Assembly: GCF_027172205.1 (NCBI RefSeq)
Contig: NC_070614.1
Coordinates: forward strand, 49,044,001 to 49,108,000
Source: Podarcis raffonei
Taxonomy: Eukaryota; Chordata; Lepidosauria; Squamata; Lacertidae
Length of the DNA stretch: 64,000 nt
Direction of reading: 5' to 3'
The notes under the pieces are model-generated. The model saw only the letters and a list, made by a program, of their open reading frames with translations, was not told the DNA's origin and ran no database searches. Below, piece after piece: positions 52,310 to 63,770 of this stretch. The position numbers and the translations under genes are program-made. The first letter of the stretch is position 1; each line of letters begins with the position of its first letter.

Positions 52310-53500
52310 TGAGGCGCAGAAGAGAGCGAAGGAATGAAAAAGTGGCTGGGAAGGAGTGCAGATGGGAAGGGAGAGGCAAGGAGGGAGGCAGAGAGAGGCA
52401 GCGTGTTTGGGGGGCGCGCCGAGAGGGGAAAGCGAAGGGGAATGAATGTCTGGGGAGAAAGGTGTTAGGGGCGAGGCGACGGCGGAGCGAAGGAGTGTGA
52501 AAGTGATGCGAAAGGAATGCAGAAAGGGAGAGGAGGAGGCCTGTGAATTAATGGAGGGAGCGAAGGGAATAGGGAGGTGAGAGAGGAGTGCAGAGAAAGA
52601 CGGGCGGAAGGATTGAGGAAAGAACGTCAAGGGAATGGGAAAAGAGGAGGGAGAAACAAGGCAGTGAAGAAGGGACAGTGGGTGAATTGTGGAGGAGGGA
52701 TGCGGAGAGCCCTGAGGAGAAGGCCAAGGAAAGCAGGAGGTGGCTGAGGGATGCAGAACGAAGGAGTGAGAAAGTTAACCGTGCCAGTGAGCAAAGGCAG
52801 AGGAAGAATTTTATTTTATTTTAGGTTTTGTACCCTGCCTTTCCCTCAAGGAGCTCTCCCCGCAGTCCTCACGACAACCCTACGAGGTAGGTTAGGCTGA
52901 GAGATAGCCCCCCTCCCTCCCCAAGGTGGGGATTCGAACCCTGGTCTCCCAGGTCCTGGTCTTAACACCCTAGCCCACTACACTGCAGTGGCTGTTTCGT
53001 AGCCGAGTGAGCTAGCGCTGGCCTCACAAGCTCAGGCAGACCTGGAATGGATGGCTGGCCAAGGAGGGAGAACATCGGGAACCAGCCTTCGTTTTATTAA
53101 AATATTCATATACGCCGCCCACTCATAAAATATCAAGGCGGTGTACAGCAGCGTGTGTACCAGACACAACAGAAGGTAGAATGCCATTAAAAAATGCAGT
53201 GCAGAATTAATCGTAAAAGTTGATTGGCTCAATGCAAGGAGGGGTGGGGAGGAGGAAGGGAATGTGCCTTGTTAAGTAATGAAAAGGGACAGTGGGCCAA
53301 GTGTGGAGATCAAGATGGAGGAGATGAATGGAGGAACAAGAGGGGGGATCAAAGGAGTGAAGGGGGGAAAGGGGATTGCAGATGCATACAGACAAGGGGA
53401 GAGGAAGCGAAGGAATGAGAAAGCAGGAAAAGGAGTCTGCCGTGTGGATGTGGCCAGGGATGAACTGGAGGAGGAAGAGGAGCCTGCCTGTTTGCACTTG
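52310..53500. repeat. Purine-rich tract with a recurring CGAAGGARTGWRAAAG motif
   Basis: The plus strand is strongly A/G-rich at 52310-52830 and 53270-53490. A 16-bp word of the form CGAAGGARTGWRAAAG occurs at 52327, 52488, 52759 and 53408. A CORE-SINE end lies between the two blocks. It looks like an old, decayed long-unit tandem repeat or duplicated segment; no protein frame is supported. Confidence 0.4.
52810..52990 (-). repeat. CORE-SINE (MIR-like)
   Basis: Reverse copy: GTACCCTGCCTTTCCCTCAA, CTACGAGGTAGGTTAGGCTG, GATTCGAACCCTGGTCTCCC. Confidence 0.55.
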
Positions 53501-54606
53501 AGCTCTGCACTCCCCTTGGAAAGCAATTAATATTCTTGTAGTGCTGGGCACAGAGGGGGCAGGCCCGCCCTCCTCATTTGCATATAAATTAAACGACAGA
53601 CAAAGACACTGGCAGCCAGAAAAGCAATCAGAGCCCCAGCTCCCTCCAGCCCAGGGGTACCACTACCACCCTCCAGGCCTTCTGCCCCAGACAAGCCCAG
53701 AAGTGCCCAGGATGGCACTTCTGTCTGCACCAAATCACGGGAGCACAATCCCACCCCGAGAGAGTCCTTGGACTGACATGAAACCTGTCTCAAAACTCCT
53801 CCGGAACCTAGATTCCTTCTCCATGCTGGGATGAGAACCCAGGAACTGCCCAGCTTTCCAACCAGCTATTCAGTGATGCTGATGTATCCCCCTCTCTTCT
53901 AAACCAGTCAGGTATCACACCTTCCTTTCCCCGCTGCTGCCGTAAAAACCATATTGTGAGTGTGTGGGGAGCCAGGCATCTCTTGAACATTCATCATTAC
54001 TCGTCTTTGTATCATAGTGGCGGCCAACTTTAACTGGACCCTGGTTGCCTTACCAATGTTCGTCCAACCTACAGTAGGGTTGACATATTTCAAAAAGTAA
54101 AAACCAGGACACCCTGAAATTGTTGAGCTTTTTTAAGGAAACCCCCAAAATTGTTGAGCGCCACCTTTCGGAAATCCGCCCCCGCCCCCGGACGTCAATT
54201 CTGCCTTTGAAATCCCAGTAATGTCCAGGAAAATCCAGATGTATGGCAGTCCTAACCTACAGCAAAGAGAAACGTCTTTTTAAGTTGTAAGAAATAAGAA
54301 ATAAAGAGAAATAAAGAGAGTTGTAAGAAGTAAGAAATAAAGAGATTTCCCGCAACATAATGTCATTTGTCTCTGGGTGTTTTGTTTGCTTGCTTGTGTT
54401 TAGCATGTAATTTTTCCCTGCAGGTGTGATATATGCAGAATCCTTATTGATAGATGGTATCAGTTATTTTACAGAGCCCAGTCACTTGTGAGCTGGTCAG
54501 TTTGTGCCACGATGATACACTTCCAGCCTCCGGTCAGTTCTCCTAGGTACTGGGTGGTTTGGTGGGGTTGTAGAATTGGGCATTCCCACTATACAATTCA
54601 ACGATC
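53500..54606. other. Spacer, nothing recognised
   Basis: Mixed-composition DNA. An A/G-rich run of short AAATAAAGAGA-type repeats is seen near 54290-54345. No gene found. Confidence 0.4.
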
Positions 54607-54623
54607 TTAAATGTACAAAGTAT

Positions 54624-54959
54624 GGGACATGGGTAGCGCTGTGGGTTAAACCACAGAGCCTAGGACTTGCTGAGAAGGTCGGCGGTTCGAATCCCCGCGA
54701 CGGGGTGAGCTCCCGTTGCTCGGTCCCAGCTCCTGCCAACCTAGCAGTTCAAAAGCACGTCAAATTGCAAGTAGATAAATAGGTACCGCTCCGGCAGGAA
54801 GGTAAACGGCCGGTGCGCTGCTCTGGTTTGCCAGAAGCGGCTTAGTCATGCTGGCCACAGGACCCGGAAGCTCCCTTGGCCGATAAACCGAGATGATCGC
54901 CACAACCGCAGAGTCGGCCACGACTGGACCTAATGGTCAGGGGTCCCTTTACCTTTACT
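54624..54959 (+). mobile_element. Sauria SINE (full-length, with target duplication)
   Basis: tRNA-like head GGGACATGGGTAGCGCTGTG with B box GGTTCGAATCC, squamate-specific body, and BovB-related 3' end GGGGTCCCTTTACCTTTACT. A 15-bp duplication TTAAATGTACAAAGT (54607-54621) and TTAAACGTACAAAGT (54960-54974) differs at one base. Complete and probably young. Confidence 0.9.
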
Positions 54960-55177
54960 TTAAACGTACAAAGTGTTGTCCATGAGAGGAGCTTTGTAGG
55001 ATCAGCCTAAAGGCCCATCGAGGTCAGGGTCCTGTTCCGGCCAGTGGCAGACCAGACACATCTGGGAAGCCATCAAGCAGGACTTTGAATGCCATTTCCC
55101 AGGATTCTTTGGCTGTTTAAAGTGGCATAACATGGTTTTAAATGCATAGTGCAGATAGGGCCTAAGAAACAAGAGTA

Positions 55178-55401
55178 CAGTGGTACCTCGGGCTAAGTAC
55201 TTAATTCGTTCCGGAGGTCCGTTCTTAACCTGAAACTGTTCTTAACCTGAGGTACCATTTTAGCTTAATGGGGCCTCCTGCTGCCGCCGTGCCGCAGCGC
55301 AATTTCTGTTCTCATCCTGAAGCAAAGTTCTTAACCCGAGGTACTATTTCTGGGTTAGCGGAGTCTGTAACCTGAAGCGTCTGTAACTCGAGGTACCACT
55401 G
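55178..55401. mobile_element. Tc1/mariner-type MITE (CAGTGGTACCTCGGG family)
   Basis: Ends CAGTGGTACCTCGGGCTAAG and GTAACTCGAGGTACCACTG. Left flank TA; right flank CA (mutated TA). Same family as 61342-61583 and 61933-62158. Confidence 0.75.
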
Positions 55402-55489
55402 CATTGTCCTGAAAACCAAGGGGAAAGGTGGGATATCCTTCTTGTGCACTTTAGTATTCTGGGAGAAAATGTGGCTGAACAGGAAGACT

Positions 55490-55640
55490 CATAGGAAGGT
55501 CCATCTACCTCAGTATTGCCTACACGGACTGGCAGCAGCTCTGCAGGGTATCAGGCCGGGTATTTCTTCCAGCCCAACCCAGAGATGCCGGGGATCGAAC
55601 CTGCAACCTCTGGCATGCAAAGCCTCTTCCCCAAATGAGG
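55490..55640 (-). repeat. tRNA-derived SINE, reversed
   Basis: TACCTCAGTATTGCCTACAC..GCCGGGGATCGAACCTGCAA..TGCAAAGCCTCTTCC is the reversed SINE with its B box. Confidence 0.5.
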
Positions 55641-55644
55641 AGAG

Positions 55645-57100
55645 GCTACACAGCTGCATTTTCTTTCAGGTCCCGCTTGTCTCAGCCAATCGCCTCTGAT
55701 ATATGTCCCCTCCTCCTCTCTGAACTTGGCTAAACCATTTTAAAAGCCATCTACGTTAATTGGCTATTGCCGCATCTTTTGGCAGCAGCTTCCGTCAATT
55801 AATTCTGTGCGGTGTGAAGAAGGGCTTTCTCTTGCGCCTCCTGAATTTATTGCCAATCGCCTGGCGGACCCTTTGGCCTAGTAATATCAGAGAGGATGGG
55901 GCGCGTGTGAAACATCTCACAATTTTAACCACACCTTGCATAATGCAGCATTATAAACCTCTCCTCAAGCTCTGTGTTTGTGGTTTAGCCCAAGGCCACA
56001 CAGAGAACATGCTGGAAAAGTGGGATATGGACCCAAGTCCCCCAGGACATCCTGTCTAAACCATAACTTCTGAGCTTTCGGTTGCCACATCCCCAGCCAA
56101 GATGATTTGGGGTTGCTCAATGGCGGAGCGAGACTTGTGGCCCTACCAGCCCCAGGCAACATGGCCAATAATCAGGGGTGATGGGAATTGTAGTCCAGCA
56201 AGAGCAGGCGCCCCCATCCTGGCTCTGTGGAACTCCCCCAAGTCCCTCAGGACCACTTACAACTTTGCAAGCAGGGGTACAAATCCTGCAGGACTTACCC
56301 TCCCTAGATATTTAGCATGGCAGCTGCTTTAAAAGAGCTGAAACTTCACAATTCTTTTGTTCGTTTGTGTTTTGCTTTGCTGGGCAGCCGGAGGCGTCCC
56401 AATGCATTTACTACTAGGCTTAAGGGGGGGGTGTAATTATTTAGGGTATGCGTTTGCCTGTGTTTTCAATCTCCGCCTCGCTTTTAATAATATCGCAAGC
56501 TGTTTCTGAAAAGTGGTGCGTTTGTGGTATAATATTCACCCCCTTCCGGTTGACCTATAGGGCCTGTGCTTTGCAGTAGATTTCTGCAAAAACAAAAAAA
56601 AAACTAAAAAAAAACTCCAAAGCCGAACGTTTTGCTTTTATTTATTTATTTTGCCAGCCCGAGGCAGCAGAGTGCGCCAAAGTTGCCAGCCCAGCACTCC
56701 CCCCCCCCCACAGGTGGAGCCCAGATTCCAGCACTTTCTGAAAGGAGGGGCGTTGTGACTTTGGCTCATTTGCTTCCCTGTGGCATTTTGATTTCGAAGC
56801 AGCAGGGAAAAATTTCAAATACCTGGGCCTTAAAAAAAAAAGTGATGAGAAGGCCAGAGAGTTAAAAAGAAAGAGAGAGAAATTACTTTGCCAGCTTCCT
56901 CTAAATGGGCCTGTCTCCTAGTGCCAGCAGAGATTGGAGGTTTAGGGGTTGGATGGGAGGAAAAGGGTAGAAAAAACGTGGGGCAGGATATAAATTTTGC
57001 CAGTGGGAAAAGGATTGGATGGACGTGGCACTAGAGACTGGAGGTTGTGTCTAATGTTAGCCCTACTCGGATCAGACCCACTGAAAATAATGGGTGCATT
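55645..57100. other. Spacer, nothing recognised
   Basis: No gene. It contains A-rich and C-rich homopolymer runs (56590-56625, 56700-56709) and a weak hAT-like word near 56170-56200. Confidence 0.4.
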
Positions 57101-57104
57101 ATTA

Positions 57105-57215
57105 GAATAAAAGAATTGCAGAGTTAGAAATGGGTTCACAGGGTCATCTAGTCCAACCCACTACAATGCAGGAATTTTTTGCCCAACATGGGACTTGAAT
57201 CCACAGTCCATTTGT
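57105..57215 (-). repeat. CR1 LINE 3' end
   Basis: AGAATTGCAGAGTTAGAAAT..GGGTCATCTAGTCCAACCCA, followed by the expected next CR1 bases. Confidence 0.55.
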
Positions 57216-57479
57216 TTCAGTGGGTCTACTTTGAGTTCATTTTAGTTGGGAAGAAGTAGGGGAGGGCTTAGCCTCTTTCAGCGTCAGGACTCCGTCGTGG
57301 AACGTGTGGGTGTTCTACAATGAAAGGGGGAGAAAGCCTCTGAGCACGTGCAAAGTGTTTCACCCTCAGGACAGAGAAGGCCTCACCAGTCCACACAAAT
57401 CTGGGGTTAAGGAAACAGGGTTGCAGGACATGGCGGCAGCAGGGAAGGCAGTTAGGAGCTGAGCGAAGAAAGAGCAGAT

Positions 57480-57765
57480 TGGAAGGGTGAAGCGAACAGG
57501 ATTATGGAGTGTAAATGCACCTTGGAACTCCCTGCCTATTGAGATCCCTCCTTGACTGCACACTTTTTGGCGCCTGCTATAAACATTCCTGTTTAGACAA
57601 GCCTACCCAGATGCTTACAAAGTTGAGGTCCTTTTAACCCGTTTTAATATTTTTTAAACTGTTGTATGTTTTAACGTTGTGGGGTTTTTTGTAAACCACT
57701 TTGAGGTTTGTTCCTTTTTACAGTCAAGCAGTGTATCAGTTTTATGAAGTAAATAAGCAAGCAAG
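57480..57765 (+). repeat. L2/CR1-clade LINE 3' end
   Basis: Residual ORF end (TGGAACTCCCTGCCTATTGA), then GTAAACCACTTTGAGGTTTG..CAGTCAAGCAGTGTATCAGT and an A-rich tail. Confidence 0.6.
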
Positions 57766-57769
57766 CACC

Positions 57770-58535
57770 GTACCAGGACAGAAGCGAAAGGGAAGTCACA
57801 AAGGGGCACCCAGATGTTAACAAGAGTGAGCCAGAGCCTGCTTTTTGTATTTTAATACTATTCTTGATATGGGGCGGTCATAAAGTATCCCAGAATTCTT
57901 TGGGGGGAAGCCACGACCGTTTCAAGTGGTATCATAACGCTTTAAATGCATGGTGTGAATAGGATCCTAATCACAGTTTCCCTCCTTATGGTGAAATGTA
58001 TTGCATTTCCAGTTACTACATTATAGTCAATTTTTGACATTTGCATACCCTCCAACACTTTGAAGCCAAAATCTAGGATGCCATATTCCCATTTTTTCCC
58101 CCATAAGAGCCCAGCAGCCATTTTGGTTGCTGTGATCTCACGTTATTTCATGCTGCAGTTCCCACCCACCCACCCACCCAAAAAAGTGCTTTTTCGGGGT
58201 GCAAGATCCACGGCAGCCAAAATGGCTGCCATTCTCTCATGATAAAAAAACAGGATATTCCTCCCCCCCCCCACGCTTGCAAGTTATGCATTTGCATCTA
58301 TATGTATAACTTCGCATATGCAAGGCATATGTGACTCTGCCCTCTTTTTTTGGCAATGCCTAAGTGATGTAATAAGAATTTTAAGGTCTTAGATATATAA
58401 TAAATGTTCATAAATGTACCAAGCAAACACGTACATAAATATATAAACCACATAGCAGCACAGGAAGACAGTCCTGAAACCATTTTGACTCCCAAGCTGA
58501 CCAAATGTTTCTCTGCAAGGAGGTGAAAAAAACCT
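57770..58535. other. Spacer, nothing recognised
   Basis: AT-rich with a C-run near 58264-58271. No gene or clear repeat boundary. Confidence 0.4.
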
Positions 58536-58540
58536 TCCTT

Positions 58541-59025
58541 GTTACAGGAATTTAGAAATCATCATTTCAAAGGAATGGGCAGACTACCAGGAAAGGCAAT
58601 CAGATAAGGCATTATCAGATAACCTGGCAGACAGGAAAAACAGCAACACTCAAATTTCTGTTGTAGACCACCTTTTCTGTGATGTATGTATGATGTTTGT
58701 GGGGGGTGGTCTTGGGTTACACCCCTTCCGCGATGTATGCATGATGTATGGAGGGGTGGTCTGGAGCTCCAGGGCAGGGAATTTAAAATGTCTATATAAG
58801 GGCAGGCACACCTTGGTTCTGGATCCTCCTTTCCTGCGTGTGAGGGGAGCACCCTGTTGCAACAGCTTTAATAAAGATCAGGCTTACTAGCTGCTTTGCT
58901 TCTCAATATTCTCTGGTTGGCCTCTGTTATTCTCTCCTACCAATAGGGAACCCATGTAAGGACTCTATAGGGGCTCTTGGATACCCCATAAGGGGAAAAG
59001 GGCAGGTTTTGTTTACAACAGAGAG
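58541..59025 (+). mobile_element. LTR-element fossil (probable solo LTR)
   Basis: LTR-like layout: TG start, TATATAA promoter-like word, an AATAAA signal followed by a T/C-rich region, and a CA end (right edge approximate). An internal part with coding capacity is not seen. Family uncertain (ERV-like). Confidence 0.4.
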
Positions 59026-59029
59026 CACA

Positions 59030-60295
59030 ATAGTTCAATATGAAAGAGCAAGAGAGTGCCTCTGTGCCACGTGCAGATTGCCTTTCTGCACCAGATTGGA
59101 GGACCAGGAGTTTCCAGAGCAGAGGGCGCAACTCCTAGGCAGGCTTGGAGGCCTAGCAGCCTCCTGGCTTGGGATGCCTGGGTCCTGAGCCTGTTTTCCA
59201 CAGAGTCGGCTCCTCTGTGTGGGAGTGAATCCAGAAACTATCGACATTAATTTGGAGGCCGCCGTTGTCTCGGCATCAGAGACGGCGACGGCATTAACAG
59301 CAGGTGAGCCAGCCTTGACCTGCGGACGAGGGTCAGGCGGCTGCGGAAGAAAGGAAACAGAATGAACACAGCTCAAATAACGGGGAAAATGAAAAGAGGA
59401 CCCGGCCTTTGAAACGGAGCGATGCGAATGATAGAGAAAGGAGGCAGCGGGAAGGAAGACACCCTTTTGAAGAGGAAAAGTTGCACAGAGAAGAATGGAC
59501 GCTTTTCTCGAGAGGAAGAGAGGGGAATGGAGGGAGATCAGCTTGGCTGCTACGGCTGCTTTCAAGATGGTTACTAGATGATCAAAGAAACAAGGATTTT
59601 CCCTTATTCCATCCTCTATTTCTGAGCCCCACCCGGGTACCAGGATTTCGAGCTGTAGGAGTGGCCAGCATTCAACATCTAAATCCTCGCCCCACATTTG
59701 CACTATTTCCCTTTGCTTCATCAAAAACGCCCACGTGAGACCACCATCTTCCACATTACTGAAGTGGGGTTCGGCAGCTTGGGGTAGTGAGTGGAGTCCA
59801 AAGTCCTTTTTGAAAGTTCTCTGTGTTAATCCGTTAGGATAAGGGCTCAGCATCCAGCTGGATACAATTCCTTTGGGGTCCTCACTCCTGCCCATCACCC
59901 GTTAAGCAGGGATCCGCTTAAAGGTAAAACGGCTTTGATGTTGTGCAAAGTGTGCAGCGCATCCCCTGCCTCAGCAATAAAATAAAATAAAATATCTGTT
60001 GCAAGAATATCAATGCAGAGGGGTTGGAAATGCCTCAGCACAGAAGCAGACTTGCAAATATGACATAAACTTGGAAATTGCACGCATGCGATTTCCAGGA
60101 TGCAATTGCATTTTGGAATTCATGGCTTTGAGTAGTTGTTAAGGTAGGGCTGGCAGTTCAGCTGTGCCTTGGAAGTTTTTTTTTGCCATTTGCAAAGTCA
60201 GGATAGATAAGGGGTATTGGATAAGTTTCTTATTCATTCTTTTTCCTTTGCACACTAGAGTGGAGTTAGTTGCTAACAATTAAATAGATGTCTGT
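59030..60295. other. Spacer with a chance open frame
   Basis: A 287-codon open frame (59035-59898, minus) shows no family resemblance, no promoter and no splice support. Treated as non-coding. Confidence 0.4.
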
Positions 60296-60299
60296 TTCC

Positions 60300-60475
60300 G
60301 ACAGGAACGTTATTTATTTATGTTGTTTTTTATTAGGATTTGTATCCTAATTTGTATCCTCCGAGGGCAGCAAAGACCAAGGGGTTTAAAACAGTGTCAC
60401 TTAAAATCAAACAGAAACGCATTTAAAACATTTAAAAACAACTTAAAAAACCACCTAAAAACTAGCTGAAATACC
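60300..60475 (-). repeat. LINE 3' UTR fragment
   Basis: GGATTTGTATCCTAATTTGT..AGACCAAGGGGTTTAAAACA, the reversed 3' UTR type seen elsewhere. Confidence 0.35.
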
Positions 60476-60867
60476 TGTCTGTGTGATTGTGTGTGGAATG
60501 TGGCCCCCTAACTGCTTTCCAACAGGTGATGTAGCCCAAAAAGTTTCCTCACTCCTATGCTTGAGGCCCACACAGGTACATTACTTAAATAATTTTTCTT
60601 TAAAAACATGGTTAGAAATTAACATTCTCGGGAAGTGAAGCGGTGGGGGAGACTGCTTCCTCGTCCATATTGCCAGAAGTGGAATCTATTTGAAATGTGT
60701 TGCTTAGGGCTTGGTTATCTGCATATGCTTCTGATAAGGCTTAATTAAATTAAATTAAAATGTTTAAGGAAGATACATCCTTCGTGCAGGGAGGGGCCCA
60801 GGAGTTCTAATTTCTGTTCCTTCTGGTGCCAGATATGTCCTCTTTCTCAGCAATGGGTCACAAGGAG

Positions 60868-60990
60868 ACAGGAAGCTGCATTGCACTGATCCATCTAACT
60901 TGGGGGCCGTGGCTGTCCAGGATTTCAGCAAGGAACATTCCCAGCTTTACTGGGAAATGGCATTAGGGACAGGTGTTCTGCACCCGAGCT
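60868..60990 (-). repeat. tRNA-derived SINE, reversed
   Basis: GGAAGCTGCATTGCACTGAT..CCAGGATTTCAGCAAGGAAC is the reversed SINE body. Confidence 0.4.
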
Positions 60991-61341
60991 ACAAACCTGC
61001 ACCTAGAACATGAAGGCAATAGGCTTCTCTTGCTTATGGGTAACGCACAGGTAGAGTGCCTCTGCTCCTGGAGGAACCGATTATTGCCATTGTGTTCAGC
61101 GGCTGATAAAGACGGTCCCTTTATCAGTAGGCAATGCCTCTGCCTTGTCGTATTATCTGCTAAGCGATTGGAAGGATGCTGCCAGGAGGGAAGGAGAGCT
61201 TAGCTGGGAGGGAGGTCCTGGGGGTCCTTACCTGGCCTGGCTGGTAGGAGACAGCTCAGTTTATCCCAGCAGTGCTGCCTGGAGGCTGGTGGGAGTCAGA
61301 GCCTGACATACTCCAGAATGACACAGGTGCTGTACCTTATA

Positions 61342-61583
61342 CAGTGGTACCTCAGGTTAAGTACTTAATTCGTTCTGGAGGTCTGTTCTTAACCTGAAAC
61401 TGTTCTTAACCTGGAGCACCACTTTAGCTAATGGGGCCTCCTGCTGCCGCCACACCGCCAGAGCACGATTTCTGTTCTCATCCTGAAGCAAAGTTCTTAA
61501 CCCGAGGTACTATTTCTGGGTTAGTGGAGTCTGTAACCTGAAGCGTATGTAACCTGAAGCGTATGTAACCCGAGGTACCACTG
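61342..61583. mobile_element. Tc1/mariner-type MITE, CAGTGGTACCTC family
   Basis: Ends CAGTGGTACCTCAGGTTAAG and GTAACCCGAGGTACCACTG with TA flanks. A 15-base phrase (AACCTGAAGCGTATG) near its right end is duplicated. Confidence 0.8.
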
Positions 61584-61622
61584 TAGATCTTATTCTCCAG
61601 GTCGAGCCAACAGGTGCTCATG

Positions 61623-61712
61623 CATAGCTGTCAACTTTTCCCTTTTCTTGCGAGGAATCCTATTCGGAATAAGGGAATTTCCCTTAAAAAAAGGGAAACG
61701 TTGACAGCTATG
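61623..61712. mobile_element. 90-bp hAT-type MITE with perfect 8-bp duplication
   Basis: Ends CATAGCTGTCAAC and GTTGACAGCTATG. The direct repeat TGCTCATG is perfect at 61615-61622 and 61713-61720. The centre is AAAGGGAAA-like palindrome. Confidence 0.8.
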
Positions 61713-61932
61713 TGCTCATGGCACCCAGGGCCTGTGGGAGTGGGCAGCCTTTTCACCCAGGGGGTTGAGACCCAGCCCTGGGGGAATGATACGCCTTAAT
61801 AAGCCAAGGAAAGAGACAGAATGCCTTGCAGCACTGCTTTCGCCACCCTTTTTTGCCCCTCCATCTGCTTCACACGGCAGCTCCTGTAACAGAACCTGGC
61901 AGCCTGCCCTCCAACACACCGTTTCCAATCTA

Positions 61933-62158
61933 CAGTGGTACCTCGGGTTAAGTACTTAATTCGTTCCGGAGGTCCGTTCTTAACCTGAAACTGTTCTTGA
62001 CCTGAAGCACCACTTTAGCTAATGGGGCCTCCTGCTGCTGCCACGCTGCCGGAGCACAATTTCTGTTCTCATCCTGAAGCAAAGTTCTTAACCTGAAGCA
62101 CTATTTCGGGGTTAGCGGAGTCTGTAACCTGAAGCGTATGTAACCCGAGATACCACTG
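61933..62158. mobile_element. Tc1/mariner-type MITE, CAGTGGTACCTC family
   Basis: Ends CAGTGGTACCTCGGGTTAAG and GTAACCCGAGATACCACTG with TA flanks (61931-61932, 62159-62160). Close relative of 61342-61583. Confidence 0.8.
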
Positions 62159-62164
62159 TATTAT

Positions 62165-62995
62165 ACTGCCCACCCTGCTCCTCTTCTAGACTAGGCTAGA
62201 CCTTCGCCTGCAAAAGCTCACGCCAGCTATGGCAAACTCATAAAGAGGGCCGTGCCAGATCAGATCCAAGACCTTTCAGTCTGGTCTGGCGTTCTGTTCC
62301 AAGAGTAGCCAGCCAAATGCCTGGGGAAAGCCCACAAGAGGAGTTGAGCCCAGTCTGTCTGAGGGTGTTTCCAGATGACTCGTTTACCGAGCATTTAACC
62401 TGATCTGTTTGCAGGGAGACTAGAAGGCAGTTGGCCATTTAAAAAGCACTCATGATTTGTTTGTGGGGAGGTGAGGCAACTCTGTCAAAGCAAGCTACCT
62501 CACAACCACCAGTACGTTGCAAAAAGCCCAATATTTTGGGGAGGTGGAGGGTTTGTTTTTGCACAAGACCGCCTAATGCGCTATAATTGCACAACCTGAA
62601 TTTGCCAGAATCCCATCCCCAAACAGAGACAATCTGGAAGAGCCCAAAGTTTTATTGGTTGTCATGGTATCATGGGGTGTGGGTGTTGTTAGGGGAGGGG
62701 TAGTACCTCTGCGGGGGGAAACACACACACATTGTGCTCCTTCTGGGGTAGTTTGTCCACCTTTGCACTCATCTCTCTCTTTTGGCTCCTGGAAGCTGCC
62801 AGCATGCGACAGCGGCCACAGCCCGGGAAACAGCTACAACTAGCCAGCTAAATCAGATGAGGACAGCTGATGGGTCTCAAACCCTCGGTGAGTTAGGGAC
62901 TTCCTCTGCATGTGAAGGCAAGTTCTGGCAGACTGAATGGATGAGAGCAAGAGTAGGCCCCAGAAGGCACTTTCTACATGTGCTGTAGAGGGGAA
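62165..62995. other. Spacer, nothing recognised
   Basis: No gene, RNA gene or clear repeat recognised. Confidence 0.4.
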
Positions 62996-62999
62996 AGGG

Positions 63000-63366
63000 G
63001 GCAGATGGAAAGGTAGCTCATCTAGGAGAAGGAAAACTAATTCTAAACCTCTGCTGCCTTGTGGGATATCTTCACGTGTATACCCTACACAAATCCAGTG
63101 CGGAGACCCTAAGGCAGTTGAATGGCGCCTTGTACTCCTTCCTGCAACTCTTGCAGCCAAGCTGGTGCCAAATGTCTTGCTCTGCTTTCCTTTGGACCAC
63201 ATCAGCGAGGCTGAGAGGGGAGTCTTGTCGTCTTTGCAGCCCAGGACCTCCAGACACACTGCCTAGACTTGCGTATTGGGGAGGTCGCCGCTAATGAAAC
63301 GGTTTGACTTCACCCCCAGAGGCACACTCCATTGTCTCTCGAGACATACAGATGCCAACAACAACA
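63000..63366 (+). repeat. Probable LINE 3' fragment with CAA tail
   Basis: Ends CTCCATTGTCTCTCGAGACA then CAACAACAAC, a phrase I recall from squamate dispersed repeats; the body has no intact frame. Class uncertain. Confidence 0.35.
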
Positions 63367-63444
63367 TGCCAACTCGTTCACATCTCGCTCAGGCAGACGC
63401 ACAACTGAAAATCCACAGTGGTCTTTTTTTTAGAAAATAAATTG

Positions 63445-63770
63445 TTTATTACGAAATTATAACATGGATGTCCCCCACCCAACACCGATTATGCCTTAGC
63501 TCCCTAGAATAAAATTGTCCTGGCTATAGAAAGTCCCTTTGTGGTATCAGGAAAGGAGGGCTTTGTCCAGAGGTCAGAGGCCAGATCTCGTCCTCCGCCC
63601 TCGCTGCGATCTCCACGCCTTTTCCTGGGAGCCCATGCAGGGGTGCTGGTGGTGAGGTCAGAAGCCCTGCCCTGGCTGGGGGGGCTGCAAGTTGAATGAG
63701 AGGTAAATCCATGCTGGCAAGACTGGATTGTTAGGGTCCAGGTAGGGAGGGAGTTTGGTACCAAAGGATT
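63445..63770 (-). CDS. Possible terminal exon of an unidentified minus-strand gene
   Basis: A strong pyrimidine tract plus CAG acceptor precedes 63770 on the minus strand. One frame then runs 36 residues (SFGTKLPPYLDPNNPVLPAW...) to a stop at 63658, and AATAAA follows at 63445-63450 with GT-rich sequence beyond it. This is the layout of a last exon. A second frame stays open further, to a stop at 63504. I do not recognise either peptide. By synteny with human a minus-strand CDH24 3' end could lie here, but nothing in the peptide shows that. A non-coding exon or chance is possible. Confidence 0.25.

Noticed and set aside
59035-59898. 287-codon open frame on the minus strand
   Set aside because: No family resemblance, no promoter or splice signals, and no biased codon pattern recognised. 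Likely chance.
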